From Congeria kusceri (taxonomy: Eukaryota; Mollusca; Bivalvia; Myida; Dreissenidae): a stretch of 64,000 nucleotides of DNA. The notes below the pieces were generated by a model. That model worked only from the letters and a program-made list of their open reading frames with translations. It was not told the origin of the DNA and searched no databases. The stretch's first letter is position 1, and the number at the start of each line of letters is the position of its first letter. Below, in pieces: positions 45,241-55,888 of this stretch. A program made the translations under genes and the position numbers. The stretch lies in the NCBI GenBank assembly GCA_027627225.1, contig CM051040.1:29679634-29743633 (forward strand). Reading direction: 5' to 3'.

Positions 45241-47713
45241 ATGAAGAATAACGTGTTGTTGTGGTTGGCTTTAGTGATTTGTCTTAACGCAGGTAAGCTA
45301 CATTCTGTGGCATCTGTAAGGTTTATCATTATTTACTGATATTAGATATTTTAAAATTAATTTATTATATATAAATTATACGTATTCTACGTTTTAACTG
45401 ATGTACATAGATAGTGACATAATCGTCGTAAAGCATGTCCGTTTGTGCGCGAATAATACAATGTCTTGAATCTATTTATGTTGTTCAGAACAACAGGTTT
45501 CTTTATTATTTTTGATCACTTGTTTTGGAAGACAGTGTCTTTTATTGGGCATATATGTGTGTTTTGTACGAAGTACGTACTTTACCGTTCTGGTCACGAA
45601 AAATTTAAGCTCTCTAACGAACTATTCTTTTGTGTGATTTGATCTACTTCTCAAATTGTATGGTCATCGGCATATGTATACAAATTGCAAGCGTCCTTTT
45701 CCTGAAATAACATCAACAAGCTGTGAAATGTGTACACATATTTCATGTTATTATTTTTATTAATATAAGTAGTACTGTAGTGTCATGTTCGAATGCATTG
45801 TTAAATGTATAGATTGCAACCGATTTATTATAAAATGTAATAATATAATGCAATTTCATGCGTTTTAAATGTTAACAGAAAATAACAAAATAAGGACAAC
45901 TAAAGATTGTTGGAATCTGAAACAATATATGTAGTTCAAATATGTTTCAGGATATTGCACAGCGATTAAATGCTACGATTGCAACAGCCTAAATGATAGC
46001 AAGTGTGCGGATGAGTTTGACAAAAGCAAAAATGATATGACAAAAAACTGTACCCAATGTATGAAGACCAAAGGCAAAAGCGACGGAGGGCAGTGTAAGA
46101 AAAATACAATAACAATCACATAAAAAACCATTTAGATCGTTTGAATTATGCGTATTTGTGTTGTCTATATGTTTGGTCATGTGTGTGATGTTTTTTTTCT
46201 CACATTTTGCATTAATGTTTGCTTTTTTTAACAAGGTTAATGAATGTATAATATATAGTTAATTATATTATACAATAGTTGACAGTTACTGTGAATACAA
46301 TAGTTATAACAGCCAAAACACTTAAACGTTCATAGCTAGCAAGTGCATACCCATGCGAGTTGAGTATTCAGGCTTGGGTTTGTGAACGTTCGTCTTCAGT
46401 GTTTCAAAAAACTACATAAAACATCGAGTCGCAAGACACACTACTTCTCAATTATTATTATGAACATATTTGATTCTTTAAGTAACTATAGTTGATAATA
46501 ACATTGTACACACCATTTGTTAGATAGAATATGTCAAGACTACCTGATTGTTTGAAGCGTTAAATCAACGCCACTGATGCGAGTAGGTATGCGCAAAAAA
46601 AAACTACCGTAATCGAGTTAATTTATCTTATTAAAACGAGAAATGACAACTAAGCGATGCTTTTAATTAAAACGATAAACCGTGGCCAAGTCAGCATGAA
46701 CAAATTAAAGGACTGTTTTCAAGTCCGTTTTTCATTACAGGTTTTATCAAGAGAACATATGTTTATTATCAAAAAATCATGCACAGTTACTGTGCTCATG
46801 AACGCACTTTAAACAAATTTATTTCGTGAGGAATACATTTTGATAAATTATGTATTACCATTGCAATTTCGAAATTATACAATTTATTTCGTTATTATAA
46901 AATGTATTTAGTAATTACGGTATGTGAATCATGTAGTTACGAATGCAATGTACATGTATAACGTAATTACAAAATGTATTTTACAGAAACGTAATATATT
47001 ATTTGTAAATACGTAACCATATGTCATAGAAACAGATTTGTCCAGCAATACATTATTGTGAAATAGAACAACAAGGCGTAATATTGGCAAATTACAGCAT
47101 TTTAATAGGTTTGATTAATGTGTGGTATTCACAGTACTTCTTTGCTTAACGAACACTTAGTTTTTATTTATCTGAAAACAAAGATTTTATTTAGTTTGTG
47201 TCTTTTTTATCCTTCTAAAATCTATAACGTCTGCAGACACTATAACCAATCGAGTAATTTAAAATAACGCCGTTTATATTTAGGATAATCACGTGACAGT
47301 TTAGCGTTGTCGAGACGCTCATGAGCACATTCTTGTATTGGGGAAAGCCGCGGTATTTTTAAATCATGAATAGAGGGTTAAAGGAAAGTTCGAGATAATC
47401 CAACTCCTATTTTCAATCAAATAAAAACATTTTATTCCCCTCTGGAATTTAGTGTCTTTGAGGTTGTTGGTGCTTCAATTTGAAATATTAGTGTTCATTG
47501 ATGTTTGATTTTCTGTCTTTTGGTATAGTCGTGATGCGAAGTTGCTTGCCTGCAAGTATTGGTGGAAACGAGTGCAAGAAACAGAAACAGATGGGTGTGG
47601 ACGTGTCCGTCTGTCTGTGCAACACAGATGGGTGCAACGGAGCCTCATCAGTCTACGTCACCATGGCAACACTTCTTGCACCACTTCTGATGTTGGCAAA
47701 ACATGTTTTGTAA
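45241..47713 (+). CDS. Ly6/Quiver-like GPI-anchored protein, intact gene D
   Basis: Three exons (45241-45292, 45951-46094, 47529-47713) joined by GT..AG phase-1 introns give a 126-residue protein. The donor of exon 2 is CAGT^GTAAGA. Residues 1-17 are a signal peptide (L-L-W-L-A-L-V-I-C-L core). The mature domain has ten cysteines spaced as in three-finger proteins: C25, C28, C36, C51, C54, C71, C81, C94, C96 and C101, with I-K-C-Y-D-C at the start and N-T-D-G-C-N-G-A at the end. An extra C20 lies before the domain, and N50-C-T is a possible glycosylation sequon. Residues ~107-122 are hydrophobic after a small-residue G-A-S-S stretch, as expected for a GPI-attachment signal. The layout and motifs best fit the Quiver/Sleepless branch, whose fly member modulates potassium channels and nicotinic receptors at the cell surface. 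The function of this bivalve paralogue is unknown. It is the only complete, stop-free copy in the window. Confidence 0.8.
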
Positions 47714-48400
47714 CTTTTAATTGACTGATAACAGAGACACATGCGTTTTACGCTCAATTAAATAATAGGCCTTCATATAGCAATTGGTAACAAGATAGTA
47801 TACTGAACAACATAATATTGATTGACAATATGTGGACGCATAATGGAAAAGTGGATTTTGATGCTTTAATTCTTAATTTCAATTTTAATTTTACTTTGTT
47901 TATATTAATATTGATAATATAACGTTTGTATCTATATACTTACATGTATAACAACATTATTATTAAACTGCAGTCAGTGTTTGCTTTTGTATCACCCTTA
48001 ATTTTCTGCAATGTATGTAATGCATCCGTTTGTGACCCTTATTTTCAATTTCTCCGTATTCTGTAACACATATTAAGACAAAATCCGTTCCAGTGGGCTC
48101 TTTTCTTTACAACACATGACAATCACACTGAAATCATTGCTTTTCATTACTCGATAAATATATGAACATATCAATTTTACTTTAAACTTGTACCACACTT
48201 TCTGGATACACAGGGCAACTTATGCGTGACAAACTTAGTATTGTTTGCGGTGAAACATTCAATATAAAAAAATCCATGATAGCTCTGCAAACATGGCTTA
48301 GCATTATAATAACAATTTCAAGTTAAGAAGCAAGTATATATAATTCTAACATGAACTAATTTTACTAACGACATAGAACGCAATTCGCATTAAGTTCTAG
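47714..48400. other. 3' flank of gene D
   Basis: AT-rich 3' UTR or flank with AATAAT/ATTAAA-like polyadenylation candidates near 47757-47766. No other gene recognised. Confidence 0.4.
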
Positions 48401-48409
48401 GGTTATTGT

Positions 48410-49490
48410 TAAGAAGTGTACTCAACACGCATTACCTGCTAGAGAGACTGCTTACAAGTGCACTCAACACGCATTACCTGCTAGAGAGACTGCTTACAAG
48501 TGTACTCAACACGCATTACCTGCTAGAGAGACTGCTTACAAGTGTACTCAACACGCATTACCTGCTAGAGAGACTGCTGACAAGTGCACTCAACACGCAT
48601 TCCGTGATAGAGTGATTGTTAGCAAGTGACCTCAGCATACACACGTAATGTGCTAGAGAGACTGCTTACAAGTGTACTCAACACGCATTACCTGCTAGAG
48701 AGACTGCTTACAAGTGCACTCAACACGCATTCCGTGATAGAGTGATTGTTAGCAAGTGACGTCAGCATACACGCATTACGTGCTAGAGTAATTGTTAACA
48801 CGTGTACTCATTACACGCATTACCTTAGTGGCGAGATTGATTGCGAACAAGTGTACTCAACACGCATTACGAGCTAGAGTGACAGCTAACAAGTGGTCTC
48901 AACACGTATTACGTGCTAGAGTGATTGTTAACAAATGTACTCAGTACATACATTACGTTAGTGGCGAGATTGATTGCGAACATGTGTACTCAACACGCAT
49001 TACGAGCTAGAGTGACAGCTAACAAGTGGTCTCAACACGTATTACGTGCTAGTGTGATTATTAACAAGTGTACTCTTTTCACGCATTACGTTAGTGGCGA
49101 GATTGATTGCAAACAAGTGTACTCACTCATGCATTACGAGCTAGAGTGACAGCTAACAAGTGCACTCACTCATGCATTACGAGCTAGAGTGACAGCTAAC
49201 AAGTGCACTCAACACGTTTTACGTGCTAGTGTGATTATTACCAAGTGTACTCTTTTCACGCATGACGTTAGTGGCGAGATTGATTCTGAACAAGTGTGCT
49301 CAACACGCATTACGCGTTAACGTAATTGTGAACTAGTATATTCAACGCGCATTACGTGCTTGAGTGATTGTTAGCAAGTGTACTCAACACGCATTACGTA
49401 AAAAAGTGATTGTTAACAAGTGATATCAACATGCATAACGTGCTTCAGAGATAGTTAACAAGTGTACTCAACACGCATTACGAGTTAGAA
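48410..49490. repeat. 42-bp minisatellite, ~25 diverged units
   Basis: The unit is GTGTACTCAACACGCATTAC followed by a variable TGCTAGAG..GACTGCTTACAA. The left part (48410-48600) is nearly perfect and the right part is diverged, with higher-order periods around TTAGTGGCGAGATTGATTGC. Open frames are caused by the 14-codon period. Confidence 0.9.
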
Positions 49491-49494
49491 CATT

Positions 49495-50085
49495 GAACAT
49501 AGTTCCTATCTACACCAAATCGCACTCCTAACCCAACATCATACATAATTCGTGATAAATGGTTAATTTTCAGGAAAGTTTGATCACATTGCACAACGAT
49601 TCAATCAATGACATACGCGACGGTCTGCACAATTTTAATGTGTTTCATGCTCAATTTATGAGGAAACCAAACTAATTAAAACAATAAGTCAAAAGTCAAA
49701 AAATGCTGCATTAAAAATCCTAATCAATAGTTAACTTTGTATAGCGTTTGAACTTTCAACAATGAATTAATTATGCCTCATATATTGTGTGTAGTTGCGT
49801 TGCTCTTGAGACGTGCACACAACACATGGAAGCCTCTGTTACCGCTAATTTCATAAAATCGCAACGCCAGCAAGCATATATGGGACAAATTGTATAAGCG
49901 ATGTGCTGACTCCAATGATAAATGAGCGCTCATAAAAAATGATACTTGATATAGTGCAAAATTATTAACCTGACACTCATTATTATTCGTGATAAACCAT
50001 AAGTTTTGTTCGGTTGTTGCCGTTGTTTTGGACGAGTTTCTGTTATTGGAATTTATGTTGATATGGATTTAAATACGGGGTTGCG
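49495..50085. other. Non-genic DNA
   Basis: No exon or element ends recognised. Confidence 0.35.
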
Positions 50086-50094
50086 AGAGTGGTA

Positions 50095-50165
50095 TTAAAT
50101 GGTCGAGTGGTATAAGTGCTAGCCCCGCACGCTGTCGAACCGTGTTCAATTCCGTCTGACTGCGA
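50095..50165 (+). repeat. tRNA-derived SINE-like head
   Basis: ATGGTCGAGTGGTATAAGTG resembles an A box, and GTGTTCAATTCCG about 40 nt later a B box. The anticodon region CTAGCCCCGCACGC does not fold convincingly. Confidence 0.4.
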
Positions 50166-50377
50166 TGTTATTTTAAATATTAATAGTTGTAAACATAAGC
50201 AGATCATGAGATATTAATAAAAAATGTAGAATATTTTATTGTGTTACTACCATTTTTGTATTAATGTTTATTGTACATTTATCAAGGTTTCAATTAAAAT
50301 CAAACATTCAATAGATAAATCGTGAAAAATCGTGGGTACTTACCCGCAATATTATGTGTGTAAACATGCTTATAAAA

Positions 50378-50452
50378 TGTCGCCGCCGAGACTCGAACTC
50401 AAAACTTCACATCGCAAGCGAGGCATCTGTTCCACGACACCATTTACGTTTT
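50378..50452 (-). repeat. tRNA-derived SINE-like head (minus strand)
   Basis: On the minus strand GGTGTCGTGGAACAGATGCC is followed by GAGTTCGAGTCTCGGCG, a good B box. It is separate from the plus-strand head about 280 bp to the left. Confidence 0.45.
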
Positions 50453-50918
50453 ACAATATGTTAACAAATACGATGTCAATTCACATTGTAGTATTGCATA
50501 TGTTACGCTCAATACTTGTCGTGTTATCTATAAATAATTCCCGATTGCATACGGAATATTCATGAGAGTCAGGTTGTGTCCTTCCATGGCTCTTAAAACG
50601 TGATGACACCTCTGTCTAAAATATTAAACATGTTCTTATGAACTATTGATTACTGTAACTGAATTTCTCGACAAGTGCCCCTTCAAGCGTACATACATGG
50701 ATGTAATATAATGTAATACAGTACATAATAATATTTTGTTCATTGGTCGATTTTCAACATTCCAAGAAAGTTTTCTTTAAAATCCGATTACAACTTGTTT
50801 TGAAAGTTGTTAACTAACAGACTGACAAAACAACGACTTTAAAAACGTAGATTCCTCTGGTCGGTGATTATAATTAATTAACACAATTACATTTTTCATG
50901 TGATAATTATCATTCAAA

Positions 50919-51084
50919 CTATTGGCGACCCTTCATGCCAAGAAAACGCACTTCGCCACAGAAGAGGTAAGAAGCGTTGCGAAAGGCTTCCGAAGGATCG
51001 CAAAGTTCGGGAGTATAGTTTGCACTCGTTAATGTCGCCTCCATCTCCACTTGTTCCCTGGCAACAGTATCAGTAGTGTCTTCT
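50919..51084 (-). pseudogene. Isolated exon resembling the first half of a SEA domain
   Basis: On the minus strand a strong acceptor (TTTCCTTTCCTTTTCCAG, at 51084-51101) leads into an open exon. It contains V-E-M-E-A-T-L-T-S-A, Y-T-P-E-L-C-D-P-S and A-F-R-N-A-S-Y-L-F-C-G-E-V. The pattern T-P-E-L-x-D-P-S ... F-x-N-x-S ... F-C-x-E-V is characteristic of the start of SEA domains in mucin-like and receptor proteins. The frame ends about a dozen residues later at a stop, and the second half of the domain is missing. A donor could lie at the GTGCGT after C-G-E. No partner exon was recognised, so it is a stray exon, a pseudo-exon or part of a gene with distant exons. Confidence 0.4.
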
Positions 51085-51099
51085 GGAAAAGGAAAGGAA

Positions 51100-51795
51100 A
51101 TTCTAACATGATACTCGCATGTTTTTTTATACAGACATAGAATAAAACTATCGTCTTTAAACTGCCTAGTAAACAACCCGAAAAAAATACTTCCGAGACT
51201 GACGTCATTTGTTCAGTTTTTATAAATGAAAGTGACGTCAAAATGAATTTGCATGAAACTCGGGATATTATGGTAAACAGCAATCCCATTTATATTGGGA
51301 ATGTTTAGGATTTACAAAATAACACTAATAGGCGATTTTAGAGGGTTGGAAGCGGCGAACGCCCCCTCTAAAATTGTTAAACATTCGGGTTTTTTTTAAA
51401 ATCACAACACATTAAAACATGTGCACTTCGTTGGCATTTATGTGTTCTTCAATCAACTTATTGTCCTAATCTAACCCATTGTGTGGTATTTTCGTTCAAT
51501 AGTTCTCTGTACCAACATGGAAGTGGGGCTAAAACAATTTGTTGATAGCATTTTTTCTGTTACTGAATATTTCCGTCCCCACTAACTAAAACGCCGCTCC
51601 TGGCCGTTATGAGACAGTTAATGTTTTTAATAGAATGTAATACAAGACGTAGCGTGACTATCTATTTTGAAAAAAAAACAAATCATTAGACAATGTCAGA
51701 ACATCATCGCATCAACTCATGATAGAACAAGGGAGATATTTACACTTAGACCAAAATGAATAGTATGTACATCATTTAAAACCCCTACTGAAAAT
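51100..51795. other. Non-genic; includes a weak TTGTTTATCGGC-family match at 51135-51180
   Basis: TAGACATAGAATAAAACTAT and AAACTGCCTAGTAAACAACC correspond to the minus-strand repeat at 27790-27840. No gene recognised. Confidence 0.4.
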
Positions 51796-51797
51796 GA

Positions 51798-52065
51798 ATA
51801 TGTGGCGCGTCGTGAGAAAACCTGTCTTAATGCATGTGCGTAAAGTGTCGTCCCGGATTAGCCTGTGCAGTCCGCACAGGCTAATCCGGGACGGCACTTT
51901 CCGCTTTTGTGGTATTTTCTGTTTCAAGGAAGTCTCTTCTAAACATAAATCACTGTAGGCGGAAAGTGCCGTCCTGGATTAGCCTGTGCGGACTGCACAG
52001 GCTAATCCGGGACGACACTTTACGCACATGCATTTAGACCGGTTTTCTCACGACGCGCCACATAT
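51798..52065. mobile_element. MITE family M2, complete copy with nested palindromes
   Basis: The ends are perfect 25-bp inverted repeats beginning ATATGTGGCGCGTCGTGAGA, and the complementarity extends about 100 bp inwards with few mismatches. Each arm itself contains a hairpin: GTCCCGGATTAGCCTGTGC at 51850-51868 pairs with 51874-51892 around a 5-nt loop, and a near-identical hairpin lies at 51968-52012. Fragments of the family occur at 20950, 37474, 42210 and 42548. Confidence 0.85.
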
Positions 52066-52069
52066 AATT

Positions 52070-53000
52070 TCCTGATAATATGTCCTTTCTATGAGGATCT
52101 TCGTGTATAGTATATTAATACCACATTTTACATTTCGCCTCCCATCAATAAATTTAATAAAGCAATTTCCTCACGTGACGAAAATGTTATAAGAAATATT
52201 GTTATGTATATCTATTATGATTTTTACCCAGGAAAAGTGTGAGTAGGTTAACGGACCGCCGTTATATGACTGAAATACTGTTGAATACGGCGAAAAATCT
52301 TATGCTTTTGAAAGACGAAAAGTTGTGTTAAACTTCAATTATGTGTTGCTGTACAACTATACTTGTCTACAATTATATGTTATATTCGTATGTGTTTATG
52401 CATATATGTGTGTATATGCAAGGGTCTGTGGCCATGAAGCAAATAAACCAACTGAATTGAATTGAACTGAATTGAATTTAGTGAAACATTTCCATAAATG
52501 ATTGCAGGCAAGTGGTTTTCAAAACATATTGTTTTGAAACACCAACGCACCCTGTTTTGGTTTCTAATGCTCATCACAGAAACCATGCTAATATACTTAA
52601 ATCTTTCTGTAAATGTATAATTATTAATCTAAGCAAGTTTTTAATGAACTGGAATTTAAACTAATGTTACATTTACACTGTTTAGGTAGACATTTCTAAT
52701 ATCAAAATTAATATTCTGAAAATCCAATAATTAATTAGTGTGCAGTTTACACTATTATGATAAAACTGTGTGAGACAAGACCTACTTAATTAAGGTAATG
52801 GAACATTACATTGACTATTGCAGCATCCCATGGTTAGGTACTACAGAATTTTATACCAGTTTTTTTATATAATAAGTGTGTACTTATCTTATCGTAATTT
52901 AGCCGTTAATTTACGTTAAATTTGTTTAAAAAGCTTGGGTTATAATATACTACAGCCATTTTTACTTTTACATTTTCTTTTTAAGTGGTCTATTGTTTTG
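52070..53000. other. Non-genic; GAATT-type microsatellite near 52450-52482
   Basis: Short imperfect TGAATTGAAT repeat; otherwise AT-rich with no recognised gene. Confidence 0.4.
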
Positions 53001-53004
53001 GTAA

Positions 53005-53505
53005 AAAAGAGCTAAATTGTTATCACTTGGTCGTCGTCGGCGTCGGCGTTGGCTGTTTTGTTCAACTTTTTTGTAAACTGTATGAGCTACAAGTTTCAAT
53101 CTTGAAATACTTATTAAGCATCATGTGGAAATTATTTAGGACAAGAATCATATTGCTGTGATGGATTTTGATTGAATTATGGCCCTTGTTTTTACTTAGT
53201 TTTTTTTCTTTTCTTTTTTCTTACAGGTCCATTTATCTTGAAAACTATTTGACCAACAGCTTCCATACTTTGTACACGTATGATGATGTGACTGTGTAGG
53301 ACAAGAATCATAACACTGTCATGGATTTGTATGGAATTATGGCCCTTTTTGACATCTTGGTTTTTTGTTAATGTGCACTTTTCTTAGCATGCATTGAAGC
53401 AATGACCTTCAGACTTAGTACTTATTACTGATTTGTCTCGAGCCAATGTCATCACTTAATCGTAGGAAGCTCAGTCGAGCGTTAGCACTCGTTTCATAGC
53501 TCTTG
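53005..53505. repeat. Dispersed repeat with two ~150-bp related units
   Basis: It contains GGTCGTCGTCGGCGTCGGCG. Two matching blocks, TAGGACAAGAATCATA....GATGGATTT(T)G and GAATTATGGCCCTT, start near 53137 and 53297. The block style matches the repeat at the left edge of the window. Confidence 0.6.
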
Positions 53506-53509
53506 TTTT

Positions 53510-54225
53510 TAACAGCTTTTGCAGTATTTCAACATAATTTTGCCTGTTTACCCATTGCGTTTTCTTTCCCAAGATACGCATCAAATTGGTAAAGTCCATA
53601 ACAATCTCAATAAAGAGCAAATTACAAACAATATCCACCCCAGGCATGAAACAGTAAATTGTTACCAGCTATCATTTACAGGACACTGTCATCAATATGG
53701 AATTACTAAATCCCAACAGTCCAAATTTGTTTGCGTGAATTTAAACGTATAATCATCTCGATATTATGTTATTAAGTATCGACAGTAGAGGCTTTTTTGT
53801 TCTAGCACAAATCGGTGCATTTTTCTGAAATAAAATTTTGTAACATAATTATGTTTTCTTTTGCCTAACATTAAGTCTTATTTACCTGTCTGTGCGGAAT
53901 ATAATCGTAACTAACCAACGGACATGTGTTTTGATATTTTGGGATACATTTGTAAGATATCATTTTCCTTCTTAACTTTATTTTTTCAGTTGATGAAACG
54001 TGATGGATGACACATTCCCCTTAACCAATGCACAACACAATTTTGTGGTTGTATGTGTGACAAGATCTTGAAAATAGCCCAAAGGCTACTTAGCTTGCTT
54101 TTCTAAGTATTTTGCAATCGTCATTGGCTGTCAACTCCTTGATGACCAACGCAACATTTTAATGAACGGTTGCGGCAGATGTTTTATAGTCTGGATGTAT
54201 TTTCGGGGAAGAAAAATCGCACACG
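53510..54225. other. Non-genic DNA
   Basis: A 77-codon frame at 53519-53752 shows no recognised domain. Confidence 0.35.
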
Positions 54226-54228
54226 TGA

Positions 54229-55888
54229 CAACAGTATTTGATGTCGCTCGCTTTTGCGATTTGTCGGTATAAGCAATATTTGTAGCGTAAAGTACGTTTA
54301 ATGTTTTGTTTTAATATGTTTACATCTCAGTATTTCTGTCTATAAAATAGATAGTTACTAGCTGTAATTTGTCTCGAAGATAATATATACATTCTTTTTC
54401 TACAAACAGTTAAATATATGTAGTTATACTAATAACAAGTCTACTATTTTTGTTTATGTTGCAGATCTATCTTCAATGTAAGTCATTTAAAATATTATAT
54501 CGTAACAGGAACAATGTAATAGATATCTGTACTAATATTTGGATACTATTCTGTGTTCCGCCTTCTGTTGCAAATAATTACAGCAATCTTAACCAGAAGT
54601 ATTTCTTTTCATATCTATGTATTTATTGTAATCTAGAAGCTTTTTGCAAGATTTACAGCAGAATGAATGTTGTTGTTGTTGTTGTTGTTGTGGAATCTAT
54701 TGTTGTTTATTTACATAATCGGTCAGTCTTCGGTCTTCGAACAAAGATGATTTAACATGAGTGTGTATCATTGAGTGATGGCTTTATACACAGAAGACAA
54801 ACGCACATTGGACCAGCCTGTCTGTTCGCCCAATTTACAGAATGATGTTAAATAACATCTTGAGCGCCATCTTTGATATTGATTTTTTTGCAAATATGTT
54901 AGACTTAATTGTAATTAAATTCGTAATTTGCTTTTGTGATACAAATGATATAAGATTCATTATAACATACCAGATTTTTTAATACTTGCAAAATACGCAC
55001 CAAAATTGCACAAACATATTTTTTAACGTTAAATGAACAGTAATAATAATTTACTTAGTAATGAAAGCTGGGTGGATAAGAGCTAGCATATTAAGAAGTA
55101 TAATTGTACCCAGGGCACGATACTCAAGGTCAAAAAGGACGGGATCCAGTGTAAGAAGAATATACTTTCCATTAATTGGTCTTTTCTACATTGTGCATGT
55201 TTTTTTCTTATTATTTCTCATCTTGTTGTTATTGTTCTGATTATTATCTTCCAGAAAGATATGTTTTTTCTGTCCTTGTTCTTGTTGTTTATCTACTTCG
55301 TGTTTTTATTATTTTTCCTCTTGTTAAAACAAATTAAACAAATTTCGTATTTTCGTTCGAATGATCGGACTAACATACTTCTACAAAGACCGCAAATAAT
55401 TGTGCGTGACAACAGTTGATTAATGGTAATATATTTAAACTGTTGGTTTCATAAAACGACTTTACTTACACAGGAAGTATTTTTATTACCTCACATACCT
55501 TATACGTATCTGGTTGATTTAACGAAAATATTTGAAAAGATAAAACAATCATTATAATTGTTTAACGAGAAAGATAAAGGCAGATCATAACAAACATTTA
55601 ATTTTGTATTATTATTTTTCAATAACCACATTGTGTTCCATTGGGTAAACGACACCTTTACAGCTACGCGCATGGAACGTAGAGCGATTGACGTTACAAA
55701 TCAGTTCCGAAATACTTTAGTTGAAAATGCTAATTTGAATGAAAGTCTTGTATTCTGCCATTTGATCCATTGATGTTACGAAGTTGCTTGTTCGTCAGAC
55801 AGGGTAAGAACGAATGCAAGAAAGCGATGCTGCAGAATGATGTTGACTTTTCAGATTGTCTTTGCAACACGGATGGATTCATGGCAAT
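54229..55888 (+). pseudogene. Ly6/Quiver-like gene, copy E (decayed relic)
   Basis: Remnants of all three exons are in order. The signal exon near 54229-54268 (ATGTCGCTCGCTTTTGCGAT) corresponds to the core of gene D exon 1, but its donor is altered and out of phase 1. The tail of exon 2 near 55066-55148 (AATTGTACCCAGGGC ... GGGATCCAGTGTAAGAAG) retains the donor context of gene D; the start of that exon is unrecognisable. Exon 3 near 55772-55888 retains L-R-S-C-L, N-E-C-K-K and D-C-L-C-N-T-D-G, but the acceptor AG is gone. The last C-N-G and the GPI tail are replaced by the first unit of the 53-bp minisatellite. It cannot encode a complete protein. Confidence 0.65.
54668..54692. repeat. (GTT)n microsatellite
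   Basis: About eight GTT triplets. Confidence 0.85.
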
